Source: Candidatus Solibacter usitatus
GTDB lineage: Bacteria > Acidobacteriota > Terriglobia > Bryobacterales > Bryobacteraceae
DNA length: 43,066 nucleotides
NCBI GenBank assembly: GCA_016191645.1
Contig: JACPVQ010000016.1
Location: 1-43,066, forward strand
Direction of reading: 5' to 3'
In this document: one piece after another, positions 9,381 through 18,085 of the stretch
How the letters are laid out: every line of letters begins with the position of its first letter
How positions within the stretch are numbered: position 1 is the stretch's first letter
Program-made: the position numbers and the translations under genes
The notes under the pieces: generated by a model
Database searches by the model: none
What the model was told of the DNA's origin: nothing
Seen by the model: only the letters and a program-made list of their open reading frames with translations

Positions 9381-11009
9381 TCAGCGCACCGGCTCGAAAT
9401 AGCCTTCGGCCAACTCGGGTTTCACTTCCAGGGCCTTTTTCCAATAGGAGTGCGCCTCATCCGGATGGCCTTGGCTTTGCAGAGCATGGCCCAGATTGAG
9501 CAGCGCTTCGGCAAAATTGGGATTGCAGGAAAGCGCTTCCCGGTAGAGGCTGATTGCGTCGCCGCTGTGCCCCGACTTCTGAAGCAGCAGACCCGTGTTG
9601 TAGAACAGCTCAGGGCTGCGCTCGCCGGAATCGATGAGCCGCTGCTGCAATTGCAAGGCCTGTTCGAAACTGCCGTCCTCAATGGCGATGGCGGCGATCC
9701 CCCGCAGGGCGTCGATATTATCCTTCTGCAATGTCAGAGCCTGCTCAAAGGATCGTTTCGCGATGGCGGAGTCACCGCAGCGCCAGTAGGCCAAACCATG
9801 GTTCACCAGGGCCTCCACCCAATCCGGTTTCTTACGCAGGCAGGCGTCGAAGGCCTCGGTTGCGGTTTGGAAATCGCCCTTGGACAGGCGTAAATAGCCC
9901 AGACGGAACCAGGCGTCCTCCCAATCGGCATTCTTCACCAGGAGCTTCGAGTAGACCTTTTCAGCCTCCTCTTTGTGACCTTCGTGTTCCAGAACGGATC
10001 CCAGATTATAGAGGACCTCCGGTATGTCGGGAGTCAGTTGTAGAGCCCGTTCATAAGCCTCGCGCGCGCCTTTCAGGTCCCCCAGCTCCTGGCGAATGAT
10101 CCCCAGGTTGACATGCGCCTGTTTGGCATCCGGACGAACACGGACGGCCTCGGCATATGCCTTGCCGGCGGATTCGAGCTTTCCCAGTTTCTGATAGGCG
10201 ACCCCTAAATTGAACCAGCGTTCGAAGTGATCCGGCGTGTACTCCACCAACTTTGCGCACAGACCGGCGGCCGCTTCGTAGTTTCCGTCATGAAAAGAGC
10301 AGGTGGCCAAGCCTTCCATTGCGATCTCCGAATGAGATTGCAGAGCGAGCAAGCGGCCCGAAAACTCGCGAATGGTGGCATCATCCTGACGGGCCATTCC
10401 GATGGCGACGAGATTAGTGAGGCAATCGGCGGCGGCGGGGTTCTTTTCCAGAATCTGGTGGTAGATGAGAGACGACTCGTCGAAGCGCCACAGGTACTGC
10501 AGCGCAACGGCCTTGCCAAACCTTGCCGTTTCCTGCTCCGGCTCTCGAGAAAGACACCGTTCGAATGCGAGTAGGGCATCCTCTGCCTTATCGTCATGAA
10601 GACGGCAGATGCCCAGTCCCAGCCATGCGTCCAGATTCTGCGGCTCGGCGTCCAGGGCCTTCTCAAAGTTATCGGAAGCTTCTTCCCAGCGCCCCAGTTT
10701 TTCCAGACAAACAGCGAGATTGAAGTGCCCGCCCTGATGTCTGGCATCGAATACCAGGAGGCGTTTGTAGCTCACCGCCGCGTCTTCGTAGCGCTCCAAC
10801 TCGAATTGCAAATGACCGCGCGCGGAGTGCACTTCGGCCGAATCCGCTCCACGTGTGATGGCGATATCCAATTCATTGAGCGCCTCGTCCAACCGGCCTT
10901 CCATGTGCAGCGCTACCGCCCGCGCCAGACTCTTTGACAGGGAATCGGCACTCTTCCCATTGGTCAACATCTGCATGGCGGGATTGTCGGTTTTCTTTTT
11001 GATTTTCAT
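9381..11009 (-). CDS. Tetratricopeptide-repeat protein
   Basis: The 542-residue protein consists almost entirely of about 14-15 TPR units. Typical repeats are EVLYNLGSVLEHEGHKEEAEKVY and AEALLNLGHALQSQGHPDEAHSYW, with the usual Ala/Gly/Pro spacing. There is no signal peptide, and the N-terminus (MKIKKKTDNPAMQMLTNGKS) is basic and polar. The frame is open upstream, but ATG 11009 is chosen because GAAGG sits 6 nt before it and this start falls 11 bp after the preceding stop. TPR proteins are protein-interaction scaffolds and no enzymatic domain is visible. Tight linkage to the zinc-ribbon/LamG-like gene upstream suggests the two act together. The actual role is unknown. Confidence 0.88.
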   Translation of the reverse strand: MKIKKKTDNPAMQMLTNGKSADSLSKSLARAVALHMEGRLDEALNELDIAITRGADSAEVHSARGHLQFELERYEDAAVSYKRLLVFDARHQGGHFNLAVCLEKLGRWEEASDNFEKALDAEPQNLDAWLGLGICRLHDDKAEDALLAFERCLSREPEQETARFGKAVALQYLWRFDESSLIYHQILEKNPAAADCLTNLVAIGMARQDDATIREFSGRLLALQSHSEIAMEGLATCSFHDGNYEAAAGLCAKLVEYTPDHFERWFNLGVAYQKLGKLESAGKAYAEAVRVRPDAKQAHVNLGIIRQELGDLKGAREAYERALQLTPDIPEVLYNLGSVLEHEGHKEEAEKVYSKLLVKNADWEDAWFRLGYLRLSKGDFQTATEAFDACLRKKPDWVEALVNHGLAYWRCGDSAIAKRSFEQALTLQKDNIDALRGIAAIAIEDGSFEQALQLQQRLIDSGERSPELFYNTGLLLQKSGHSGDAISLYREALSCNPNFAEALLNLGHALQSQGHPDEAHSYWKKALEVKPELAEGYFEPVR

Positions 11010-11020
11010 GACTGCCTTCG

Positions 11021-12751
11021 TCAATTCTCGGGCGGGCCGTTCCTTGATTGCCGGTTGAATGGGGCCAGTACAGCGCACAAACGCCCCAGGAAATCATATT
11101 GATGAGTTAACTCCACCCTGCGCAGCCGGGCGAACTCACCCTTTTCACTGAAAAAACCAATTCCGCCGGACGCCAGCCGGTCGTCACGCCAATAATCGAC
11201 TATTTTGCCTTCCACCAATAGTGTGAATCCGTCCTCCACCACGTTCACTCGGAAGCGGTAGAACGATTCCGGCCGCAGCATCAGCAACAGCGGTTTCACG
11301 ACTTTCGCCGAGACATTGCCTCCAATCACTGCGTATCGTTCCAGGGAAACCTCGGGAAGCGGTCCCGAGGTGGCAAAGGAGATTCTGGTCGCGTAGTAGT
11401 TTTGCGGGTCAGCCGCGCGGTAGACAAACCCGATGCTTTTCTTAGCGATCTGCCCGAGGAATTCCATGCTGTAATCCGTGAGGTGAAGCGATGGCTTGTA
11501 GAGGGCGAGTGAACCGGTGAGTAAGAATCCAGCTTGGTCGTAGGACCAGCTTCGGGACCACTCCCCTTTCCCTACCCAATCGCTCAGGCCGCCGCGGAAA
11601 TCGTCATTCAAGGCAATCGCCGCACGGTTGTTGATGCCGTGCTGCAATTCGTTCACCAGCGCCGCCTGTTTGTTTGAGATTTGCACCAATGGGTCCGCCG
11701 CCGTTGTATCCTCGCTGCCGTTCGCATCCGCTGAAATCTGGGTGGGAATCGCCTTGTTTTCGCCAACCAGAAGGATTGTATCCGTTCTGGTCATTCGGTC
11801 CTTTGCCAAATACAGACCGCCCAGCAGCAGCAACGGTGCAAAGGCGGCAACTCTGAGAGTTATCCAACGGGGAGGCGGCCAGAAGCGGAACCAGCTCCGG
11901 TCGCCCTGTGAAGCACACTGAGCGCTTCTGGCGAGCAGAAGGGGGTCAGGGGCAACACCTGCCGGCAGAGAAGGAATGGCGCAGCGCATGTCGTCGCCCC
12001 AATCAAACGCCAGCTCCGGTAGTCTCGGGCCTGAAACCGCGCAGGTCTGCAATAGCGCGCCTGCCAGTGGAAAGCAGCGCTGCAACATAGGCACGACAAA
12101 AGTGCGAGCAGCCGGCTTCGGAGATTTGGGAAGTAATGGTCTTGCAGCATTCCCGCATAGCCATGGCGAGTCCTCGTAAATGATCTCCTGGCAAGCGTTG
12201 ACCGGCTCCAGCGATAACGGCGAACGGCCTGCAACCGGCAGGAAGGACGTTTGGAGCGAGAACTTCCAGTCGCGGCGGAGCCTGCGCAAAGGCTCGGATA
12301 CCGCGGCGATTACCGGCGTGGCCAGTTTCTCAGGGGTCTCGTCGTTAGCCGTTCCCGTTCGTGCGGACCGCAGGCCCGTCATCACCGGTTTCGGCGGCTC
12401 AAATCCGATGGGCAGGAACCCCGCCGCTTGTGCCTGTTCCAATGTCGCCGGTTGTTTTCTACCCGCGGTTCGCTTGGTTTCTCCGGACACGCGAAGGCCC
12501 GAACCGGGCAGTACGGCGACGCCGGGCCGGTATACGGGATCGGTCCACCGCTTGCGCAGTCCTATCTGCGGCCGCGCCTTGGGATCATCGCGCAGGAATT
12601 GCTCCTGCCTCGCAAACTCCTGATTCTGTTGGCCGCCAGCCGCGTCCTGCTTCACGTTTCGAAACAAGTCCCGGTGCGCTTCACAGCAAAATGGTTCTCC
12701 CGAGTGGTCCGCTGGCGGTGAAAATCGTTTGTGGCAATAAAGACAATTCAT
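11021..12751 (-). CDS. Zinc-ribbon, single-pass membrane protein with LamG-like C-terminal domain
   Basis: I do not recognise this 576-residue protein as a named family. Residues 3-25 contain CLYC and, further on, FCCEAH, which looks like a small zinc-binding finger. Residues 30-290 are low-complexity, rich in Pro, Arg and Ala. A hydrophobic segment at about 297-315 (ITLRVAAFAPLLLLGGLYLA) is a likely transmembrane helix. Residues of about 380-560 resemble a concanavalin/LamG-type beta-sandwich (DDFRGGLSDW...GEWSRSW; GKIVDYWRDDRLASGGIGFF), as found in sugar-binding and DUF1080-like domains. The predicted topology is a cytoplasmic finger with an extracytoplasmic lectin-like domain. It heads the minus-strand run. 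The 171-bp gap upstream (12752-12922) shows no other gene. Confidence 0.75.
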   Translation of the reverse strand: MNCLYCHKRFSPPADHSGEPFCCEAHRDLFRNVKQDAAGGQQNQEFARQEQFLRDDPKARPQIGLRKRWTDPVYRPGVAVLPGSGLRVSGETKRTAGRKQPATLEQAQAAGFLPIGFEPPKPVMTGLRSARTGTANDETPEKLATPVIAAVSEPLRRLRRDWKFSLQTSFLPVAGRSPLSLEPVNACQEIIYEDSPWLCGNAARPLLPKSPKPAARTFVVPMLQRCFPLAGALLQTCAVSGPRLPELAFDWGDDMRCAIPSLPAGVAPDPLLLARSAQCASQGDRSWFRFWPPPRWITLRVAAFAPLLLLGGLYLAKDRMTRTDTILLVGENKAIPTQISADANGSEDTTAADPLVQISNKQAALVNELQHGINNRAAIALNDDFRGGLSDWVGKGEWSRSWSYDQAGFLLTGSLALYKPSLHLTDYSMEFLGQIAKKSIGFVYRAADPQNYYATRISFATSGPLPEVSLERYAVIGGNVSAKVVKPLLLMLRPESFYRFRVNVVEDGFTLLVEGKIVDYWRDDRLASGGIGFFSEKGEFARLRRVELTHQYDFLGRLCAVLAPFNRQSRNGPPEN

Positions 12752-12922
12752 GCCGCACGTAAACCATTGCCCAACTGCTCAATGGCAATGGCCATAGTCC
12801 TACCTGAATTGTAAGGAGGCGCCTAGTCCATTACTACGAGGAGAAACACTTAGCGCGGATTGGATTTTCTCGTGGATTGGGCTTAGTGCCTTCACCTGAT
12901 TACTATGGATGCCAGAGTACTG

Positions 12923-14206
12923 CTACCGCCCCCAATGCTTTCGCGCGAAAGCCAGGTACTGTTCCCAATCGTAAGCTGTCACATCGTGTTTGCCGCTTCG
13001 CATGTGATAGCCAATCGTTCCATGAACCGGCTGATTTACAGACGGCATCTCTTTCGCCGGCAAACCATCCGTACCTAACATTCTGTAAACCGGGTCCGCC
13101 GCTTTGGCGGCTAGAAACTCGCCGCGCGGATCGGCCCACAGGTCCTCCTGCGCGCTGGCGACATAGAGCGGTCTTGGCGCGATCAGAGCCAACAACATGT
13201 GTTGATCGAAGGGCAGATGCTCCACGCGCTTGTTGTACGATTTGAAATTCGCATTGAACCACCAGGGAAATGACGTGTTGATGCGCTCCACCGTCTCGCC
13301 GAAATTCCTCCTGGCCAATGCGGCGCCGCCTTCTCCGGAATCGTTGGAAATCACGATGGAGAAACGTTCGTCTTGCGCTCCGGCCCAAAGGGATGTCTTG
13401 CCGAGACGCGAATGGCCCAACACCGCAACGCGGCGCGCATCCAGGTCTTTGTCCTTCTCTATGTAATCCAAAGCCCGGCTCAGAGCCCAAGCCCATGCGC
13501 CAATTGCGCCCCAATCGTCCGGCTCCTGAGAAGTTTGGCCGTCCCGGTAGAGTTTGGGAATGATGGAATCGCCTAAACCGTCTTTGTGATCGGGAAAAAT
13601 CTCGCTGTAGTGAATCGTGGCCAGAGCGTAGCCTTGCTTCAGAACCATCTCCGCTTGCCAGCGGCTGGCTTCACCGCCGCGCCCGTCTTTAGTGGCGCGA
13701 TTGTTCTCCACACCTTTTCCGGGCCGTAGCCAGGATTTGGCGAGTGTGATTCCAGGGTCGGCGGAGATGGCGTGGTTGCCTCCAAAATTCGGCCCTAGGA
13801 AAACCGGGGAGGGACCTTTTGCCGCCGCAGGCAGCAGAACCAGAAGTTGCATCGACGGACCAGGCCGTTTCCCCGTCAACCAAACGGTGATCTCGCGACG
13901 CATGCCCGCTCCTCCCAAGGCTTTCGCTGCGCGCGTCGTCACTTCGTATTCGATCTTCGCCGGCTTCGGAGCGCTGTTGCCGTACATGTGCGTGGCGAAT
14001 AAACGCAACAGTTCCGGCCGCCGCTGCGCCCGCCAAATATCGGCGGCCGTCACCGCCTGTCCGTTGTGCAGCTTGAGCGGATCAGGCAACGTGTAGTTGC
14101 CCACCTTCGATTCGTCGTAGTTCGCGTCTTTGGGAGATTGCGCAAACGCCGTGAACAGCAACGCCGTACAGATGTGGTTCATCATACTCATCCGAGTACA
14201 GCACAT
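12923..14206 (-). CDS. CE15-type glucuronoyl esterase / acetyl xylan esterase-like hydrolase
   Basis: The 427-residue alpha/beta hydrolase has an N-terminal secretion signal (about residues 8-23, [11 protein letters not shown]). The nucleophile motif GHSRLGK lies at 264-270 (Ser266). This Ser-Arg-x-Gly-Lys signature is characteristic of carbohydrate esterase family 15, which cleaves esters of 4-O-methyl-glucuronate in lignin-carbohydrate complexes. Candidate acids are Glu292 (SNDSGEGG) and Glu354/Asp355 (SAQED). The catalytic His is probably His407 (SGKHD). Start 14206 is supported by GAGGG 5 nt upstream; ATGs at 14191, 14185 and 14182 are alternatives. The gene diverges from the sugar-acid dehydratase gene with only 32 bp between them, so the two probably share a control region. 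Confidence 0.82.
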   Translation of the reverse strand: MCCTRMSMMNHICTALLFTAFAQSPKDANYDESKVGNYTLPDPLKLHNGQAVTAADIWRAQRRPELLRLFATHMYGNSAPKPAKIEYEVTTRAAKALGGAGMRREITVWLTGKRPGPSMQLLVLLPAAAKGPSPVFLGPNFGGNHAISADPGITLAKSWLRPGKGVENNRATKDGRGGEASRWQAEMVLKQGYALATIHYSEIFPDHKDGLGDSIIPKLYRDGQTSQEPDDWGAIGAWAWALSRALDYIEKDKDLDARRVAVLGHSRLGKTSLWAGAQDERFSIVISNDSGEGGAALARRNFGETVERINTSFPWWFNANFKSYNKRVEHLPFDQHMLLALIAPRPLYVASAQEDLWADPRGEFLAAKAADPVYRMLGTDGLPAKEMPSVNQPVHGTIGYHMRSGKHDVTAYDWEQYLAFARKHWGR

Positions 14207-14222
14207 AACGCCCTCGGGGTCC

Positions 14223-14233
14223 GATATGATATC
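14223..14233. promoter_or_regulatory. Palindromic back-to-back -10 region of a divergent promoter
   Basis: The 11-bp palindrome GATATGATATC lies in the 32-bp gap between two divergent genes. On the plus strand it gives TATGAT (14225-14230), 8 nt before ATG 14239. On the minus strand it gives TATCAT (14232-14227), 20 nt before ATG 14206, leaving room for the GAGGG ribosome site. Two RNA polymerases could not use it at the same time. No obvious -35 boxes are seen. Confidence 0.4.
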
Positions 14234-14238
14234 GAGCG

Positions 14239-15468
14239 ATGCTCTCTCGACGATCTTTTCTAACGTCCATTTCCGCCGCGGGATTTCTTCAGCGCTACCA
14301 CGCGATGGCGGCGACGATGAAAGGCAAATTGAAAATTCGCGACATCAGAACCATGGTTCTGAACGGACCGCGCACTTACACGCTTGTTCGAGTGGATACG
14401 GATCAAGGAGTATCGGGATGGGCGGAGGCCTACGGCATTCCCGGCGAAGGCGTGAAGGAGCAGATCCACGCATTGAAAGAACTGCTGAAAGGTAAGGATC
14501 CGCTGGAGATCGATGCGATTCTCACCGGTCTCGGCAGGCACACCGATGGCTCGGCGCACTCCTTCTATCGCGCCTGTAGCGGAATCGACATGGCGCTGTT
14601 GGACCTTGCGGGGAAAGCTTTGAATGTTCCCGTGAGCACTCTGCTCGGCGGACGGTATCGTGACAAAGTGCGGGTTTACGATCACGAAGCGCCGCGCAAT
14701 ATGCTGGATAAAAACTCCTGCCGCGATTGGGCGCAAAAGGTGAAGGCCGCGAAAAGTGGTTTTACCTGCCACAAGTTTTCGCCGCCGCACACGGACGCAA
14801 AGAAAGATCCGGGCCGCGATCTGGCGAATCGTCAACTGTCACGGCAAGAGCTGCGCAACGCGCGTCAAGGTTTTGAGAATTGCCGCGAGGCCGTGGGCTG
14901 GGACCACGACATTATGGTTCACAACCACTGGGAATTTGACGTTCGCACTTCGATGGAACTTGCCAATGCCGTGGAAAACATGCAGCCCGTATGGCTGGAA
15001 GATCCGCTGCCGGTAGCGTATTCCGAAGGTTGGAAAAACCTGTGCGCCTCATCGAAGGTGCCCATCTGCACCGGTGAGAATTGGATGCGGCGGGCCGAAG
15101 CCGCTCCCTTCGTGATCAACCACGGCTGCGACATTCTGCATCCGGATCTGCGCAATTGCGGCGGATTTACAGAGAGCCGGAAACTGGCCGACCTCGCCGA
15201 TCTGTTCGGGTTTCCCGTGGCGAACCACAACACCGGTTGCATCGTGAACACGATGGCCACCATTCAGTGGGCCTCCGCCATTCGCGATTACATCGCCTGC
15301 GAGACGGTATGCGGGAAAGGCGATTGGATGGACGACGTCATTCTGCGCGACGGGCCCATTTTCAAGGGCGGCTTCATTGAAGTGCCCAACAAACCGGGCC
15401 TCGGCATCGAGCTGAATCCGGACGTCGTCAAAGCTCACCTGGCAAAGGGTGAGACGTGGTGGGGTTAA
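14239..15468 (+). CDS. Enolase-superfamily (mandelate racemase/muconate lactonizing-like) sugar-acid dehydratase, Tat-exported
   Basis: The 409-residue protein begins [10 protein letters not shown], a twin-arginine signal. A capping domain follows (residues ~30-140, including [15 protein letters not shown]). The barrel carries candidate metal ligands H228-N229-H230 (MVHNHWEFD), Glu254 (VWLEDPLP) and Glu280 (CTGENW). A catalytic His at 330 lies in ANHNTG. A basic residue Lys179 sits at the usual KxK position, but the second lysine is absent (HKF). The family abstracts the alpha-proton of carboxylate sugars such as galactonate or mannonate; the exact substrate is not readable here. Export of such an enzyme is unusual but seen in Acidobacteriota and Planctomycetes. 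Its stop overlaps the convergent GH88 gene stop within a TTAA. Confidence 0.83.
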   Translation: MLSRRSFLTSISAAGFLQRYHAMAATMKGKLKIRDIRTMVLNGPRTYTLVRVDTDQGVSGWAEAYGIPGEGVKEQIHALKELLKGKDPLEIDAILTGLGRHTDGSAHSFYRACSGIDMALLDLAGKALNVPVSTLLGGRYRDKVRVYDHEAPRNMLDKNSCRDWAQKVKAAKSGFTCHKFSPPHTDAKKDPGRDLANRQLSRQELRNARQGFENCREAVGWDHDIMVHNHWEFDVRTSMELANAVENMQPVWLEDPLPVAYSEGWKNLCASSKVPICTGENWMRRAEAAPFVINHGCDILHPDLRNCGGFTESRKLADLADLFGFPVANHNTGCIVNTMATIQWASAIRDYIACETVCGKGDWMDDVILRDGPIFKGGFIEVPNKPGLGIELNPDVVKAHLAKGETWWG

Positions 15469-16595
15469 CCGTTCGCGCCAAGTGCGTGGTCCAGCGCTTC
15501 GATGAAGAAGAACTCGCCCCACATCACACTTTCATCAATGCCCAGGCCTTTGTGAATGTGATAGACGCCGCCTTTGAGGATACCTTCCCATTTGCGATCT
15601 TTGTCGGCGAGGTGTTTCTCGCACAACGCCTGCAAAATCCGCAGGCCGGTGCACCAGTAGAAATGTCCCTTCACCGGATCGTGCAGCAGGCGCGACAGAC
15701 GCAGCAACCCTGACGCGGCAATGGAAGCGGCCGAAGTGTCCAGCAACTTTCGATTTTCCGGACTGGCGTTGAAATCCCATGGCGGGACGCCGTCGGCGTT
15801 GGCGTGCGCGATATAGTAATCGGCGCAGGATTCGGCGGTATCCAGAAATCGAGGATCGCGGCTGTACTCATAGGATGTGCCGAATCCATACAACGCCCAA
15901 GCCAACCCGCGCGACCAGCAGGAATCTCCGCGTGAGCCCTGGTGCGTAGTCTGCTTCAGAAACTCGCCGGTTTCGACATCGAACAAGCCTTCGTGAGCGG
16001 TCGATCCGTCGCCGCGCACCAGCACGCGCCGCGTGGTCAGGCAGTGGCGCAACGCAATGTCGCGCAGTTTCCGGTCGCCCGTCTCGCGCGCGGCGTAGAA
16101 AATAATCCCGACGTTCATCATGATGTCGATGAACAGAGAATTGTCCCCCGTGAACGAGCGCAAATAAGCGCCTTTCTCCTTGAATCGCAGCGCCAGCGTC
16201 TTGCCCGCTTCGATGATCACCTCGTTGACCGCTTGATCCTTGGTCAACCGGAACCAGCGCAGATAGGTGGAAAGAAAAATGAAACCGAGGTCGTGCACTT
16301 CGCGATCCAGCTTGCGCGGTTCCAGCGGCTTCGTATAGCGGATCGCTTGTTCCAGCCAGAACTTTTCATCGGCGCTTCCCGCGGCGCAATTCTTGCGGAA
16401 CACCCACATCATGCCCGGCAGGAAGCCGTCGCACCAGTGCGTCCACGCCGCGCCTTCGTGCTTCCAACGCCCTTCGTTCGTATACATGGGATAGAAGTCG
16501 GGGTGCTTTTCAACCAGCTTGCGCACCTGCTTCATGCCGAACTGCATTGCCGACCGCAGTATCTCGCGATGCGATTCGGATTCGAAATGGATCAC
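15465..16595 (-). CDS. GH88 unsaturated glucuronyl hydrolase
   Basis: The 376-residue (alpha/alpha)6-barrel protein has the GH88 pattern. Candidate catalytic aspartates are Asp102 (VHDLGF) and Asp157 (FIDIMMN), counted from the start proposed here; other family segments are RGLAWALYGF and PPWDFNA. GH88 enzymes remove the unsaturated uronic acid from oligosaccharides left by polysaccharide lyases. The frame is open to 16820, but the extra N-terminus shows no family similarity and lies inside the upstream gene. GTG 16595 is preferred: GAGGTG precedes it by 5 nt, and it overlaps the upstream stop as GTGA, a classic coupled junction. No signal peptide is present, so it is probably cytoplasmic. 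Confidence 0.9.
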   Translation of the reverse strand: MIHFESESHREILRSAMQFGMKQVRKLVEKHPDFYPMYTNEGRWKHEGAAWTHWCDGFLPGMMWVFRKNCAAGSADEKFWLEQAIRYTKPLEPRKLDREVHDLGFIFLSTYLRWFRLTKDQAVNEVIIEAGKTLALRFKEKGAYLRSFTGDNSLFIDIMMNVGIIFYAARETGDRKLRDIALRHCLTTRRVLVRGDGSTAHEGLFDVETGEFLKQTTHQGSRGDSCWSRGLAWALYGFGTSYEYSRDPRFLDTAESCADYYIAHANADGVPPWDFNASPENRKLLDTSAASIAASGLLRLSRLLHDPVKGHFYWCTGLRILQALCEKHLADKDRKWEGILKGGVYHIHKGLGIDESVMWGEFFFIEALDHALGANG

Positions 16596-17815
16596 GGTTT
16601 CACCTCTGTTGGCGGCGCGATAGTGTGCCACGAGGTTCTCAAACCGGCGGGCAACTTCCCTTTCTCGCCTCTCATGTAAAGGATACCAGCCAGACGTAAT
16701 GTGTCGCTTCGCAACGGCGTCGAAGTTGTGGACGGCGATGTCACCGGATACATCTTGCCGTGAAAGGTTCCGAATTTGTTTCCAAACTCCACGCGGAAAA
16801 AATGCAGACCCACAATCCAATAAGTATCCTGTCGTCCGTGGACCCGTTCCAACGCGCGAATGCGTCCAGTGACAATGGCGCCGCGCGGAAGAATGACCTG
16901 GCCTTTTCGCTTGACGTCCGTGGCCACTCGCGCGCGGATCGCATCTCCAATGGCGGACACGCCGCCAACGATTTCGTCTTCCAGGCGCAGTTCTACATCC
17001 AACTCCTCAGGCAGCGTGATCTCTACGGGGGCCACGTTCGCGGCGTTCTCTCCGCCAGGCGCGTCGTCAAAGCGAATCACGGATTCACCGCGAAACTCTT
17101 TGCAGTTGGTGAACCGCAGGTGGTTCCTGTTTTCGCTGCCGGCGAAATCCGTAAGCGACATCTCCGCTTCCTTAGGAACAACATAATCCGTTTCTCCAAT
17201 GCGAACGGTGGAGAAATCCAGTTTGTCGAAGCCAGCGGCGATGGGAAGACCGGGCGGGATGTAGTCGAACACCAGTTCCAACCGCACCACATCCATCTTT
17301 TCGGCATCCGCCCAGAATGACCCGTGGTAGCCGACAATTCCTTTCGCGGGACGCACCGTCAACGTGTACCCGCTTACCATGGCGGGCACCGCGTAATCGA
17401 ATTTTTCCGTCTTTACGCCATTCAACACAGCAGGGCCGCGATATTGGAAGGTGGGTCCGTTGGTGAGGAAGACGGCGCGAGCAAATCCGGAGAAACTTCC
17501 GTTGCCGATCATTCCGCCATTCACAATCTCGACAATGTCCCGGTCGTCAAAATTCTTCGAACCGGGCCACGCGAAGACTTCCTTACCGCTGACGACTCCC
17601 ACCTCCAACCGCAGCAGGTCCACCAATTCGTAACGCCGTCCCGGAGACTTGCGCACGGAGCGTTCAATGGTTTCGATGCAGGTGAAGTTCGGCAGGCGGC
17701 TTAGGTTTTCCGAGGCGCGAACTTTGATTCGGCTGAGCAGCACGACCTCCGGCTTGGGTGCTAGTTGCGCCCAGGCGGCTTCGGCAACCAGCAGCAGCAG
17801 CCAGCTCAGCTTCAT
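16592..17815 (-). CDS. Secreted protein of unknown function
   Basis: The 407-residue protein has a clear signal peptide (MKLSWLLLLVAEAAWAQ). The mature part starts with LSRLPNFTCIETIERSVR and shows alternating beta-strand-like segments. The pattern resembles secreted Acidobacteriota hypothetical proteins and I cannot name a Pfam family. The C-terminal part (RGAIVTGRIRALERV) resembles a TrbI/VirB10-like short beta-barrel motif, but this is weak. It is co-oriented and overlaps the GH88 gene by 4 bp, so the two are almost certainly co-transcribed. A role at the cell surface with uronate glycans is possible by association only. Confidence 0.75.
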   Translation of the reverse strand: MKLSWLLLLVAEAAWAQLAPKPEVVLLSRIKVRASENLSRLPNFTCIETIERSVRKSPGRRYELVDLLRLEVGVVSGKEVFAWPGSKNFDDRDIVEIVNGGMIGNGSFSGFARAVFLTNGPTFQYRGPAVLNGVKTEKFDYAVPAMVSGYTLTVRPAKGIVGYHGSFWADAEKMDVVRLELVFDYIPPGLPIAAGFDKLDFSTVRIGETDYVVPKEAEMSLTDFAGSENRNHLRFTNCKEFRGESVIRFDDAPGGENAANVAPVEITLPEELDVELRLEDEIVGGVSAIGDAIRARVATDVKRKGQVILPRGAIVTGRIRALERVHGRQDTYWIVGLHFFRVEFGNKFGTFHGKMYPVTSPSTTSTPLRSDTLRLAGILYMRGEKGKLPAGLRTSWHTIAPPTEVKP

Positions 17816-17822
17816 TCAGCCC

Positions 17823-17828
17823 AAAATA
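17823..17828 (-). promoter_or_regulatory. -10-like box close to start 17815
   Basis: The minus strand reads TATTTT, 7 nt before ATG 17815, with no ribosome-binding sequence in between. The spacing implies a leaderless or nearly leaderless transcript. Confidence 0.35.
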
Positions 17829-17844
17829 GCATGAGGGCTTCTGC

Positions 17845-17850
17845 TACCAT
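17845..17850 (+). promoter_or_regulatory. Extended -10-like box close to start 17859
   Basis: TGC precedes TACCAT, giving an extended -10 pattern, and the ATG follows 8 nt after the box. There is no Shine-Dalgarno sequence in the remaining space. Confidence 0.35.
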
Positions 17851-17858
17851 CGGGATTC

Positions 17859-18083
17859 ATGTCAAAAATCACGGTCAACAATAATGGTCCTCTGCGCATT
17901 GAGGGCGAAATGACAATTCACGATGCCAACGGCAACCTCTACGGGTTGGCCGGGCGCACGGTAATCAGTCTGTGCCGCTGTGGATTGTCCGAGAACAAGC
18001 CGTTTTGCGATGGAGCTCATGCCCGGCAGGGATTCCAGTCGATGTGCGAAGCCAAGGAACTGCCTCCGCCGAAAGTGAAGTAA
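17859..18083 (+). CDS. CDGSH iron-sulfur domain protein
   Basis: The 74-residue protein contains the complete CDGSH signature: Cys39-x-Cys41, Ser44, Pro48, Cys50-Asp-Gly-Ala-His54 (CRCGLSENKPFCDGAH). Three cysteines and one histidine bind a redox-active 2Fe-2S cluster. Bacterial stand-alone members are small soluble proteins thought to work in iron or redox homeostasis; their partners are mostly unknown. The N-terminal strand region (GPLRIEGEMTIHDANGN) is also typical. It is a single gene that converges with the DUF1501 gene, with only 2 bp between their stop codons, so there is no room for a separate terminator. Confidence 0.93.
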   Translation: MSKITVNNNGPLRIEGEMTIHDANGNLYGLAGRTVISLCRCGLSENKPFCDGAHARQGFQSMCEAKELPPPKVK

Positions 18084-18085
18084 AC

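Noticed and set aside
16596-16820. N-terminal extension of the GH88 gene
   Set aside because: The extra 75 residues lie wholly inside the upstream secreted-protein gene and show no family similarity. A GTG with a good ribosome site and a GTGA overlap marks the true start.
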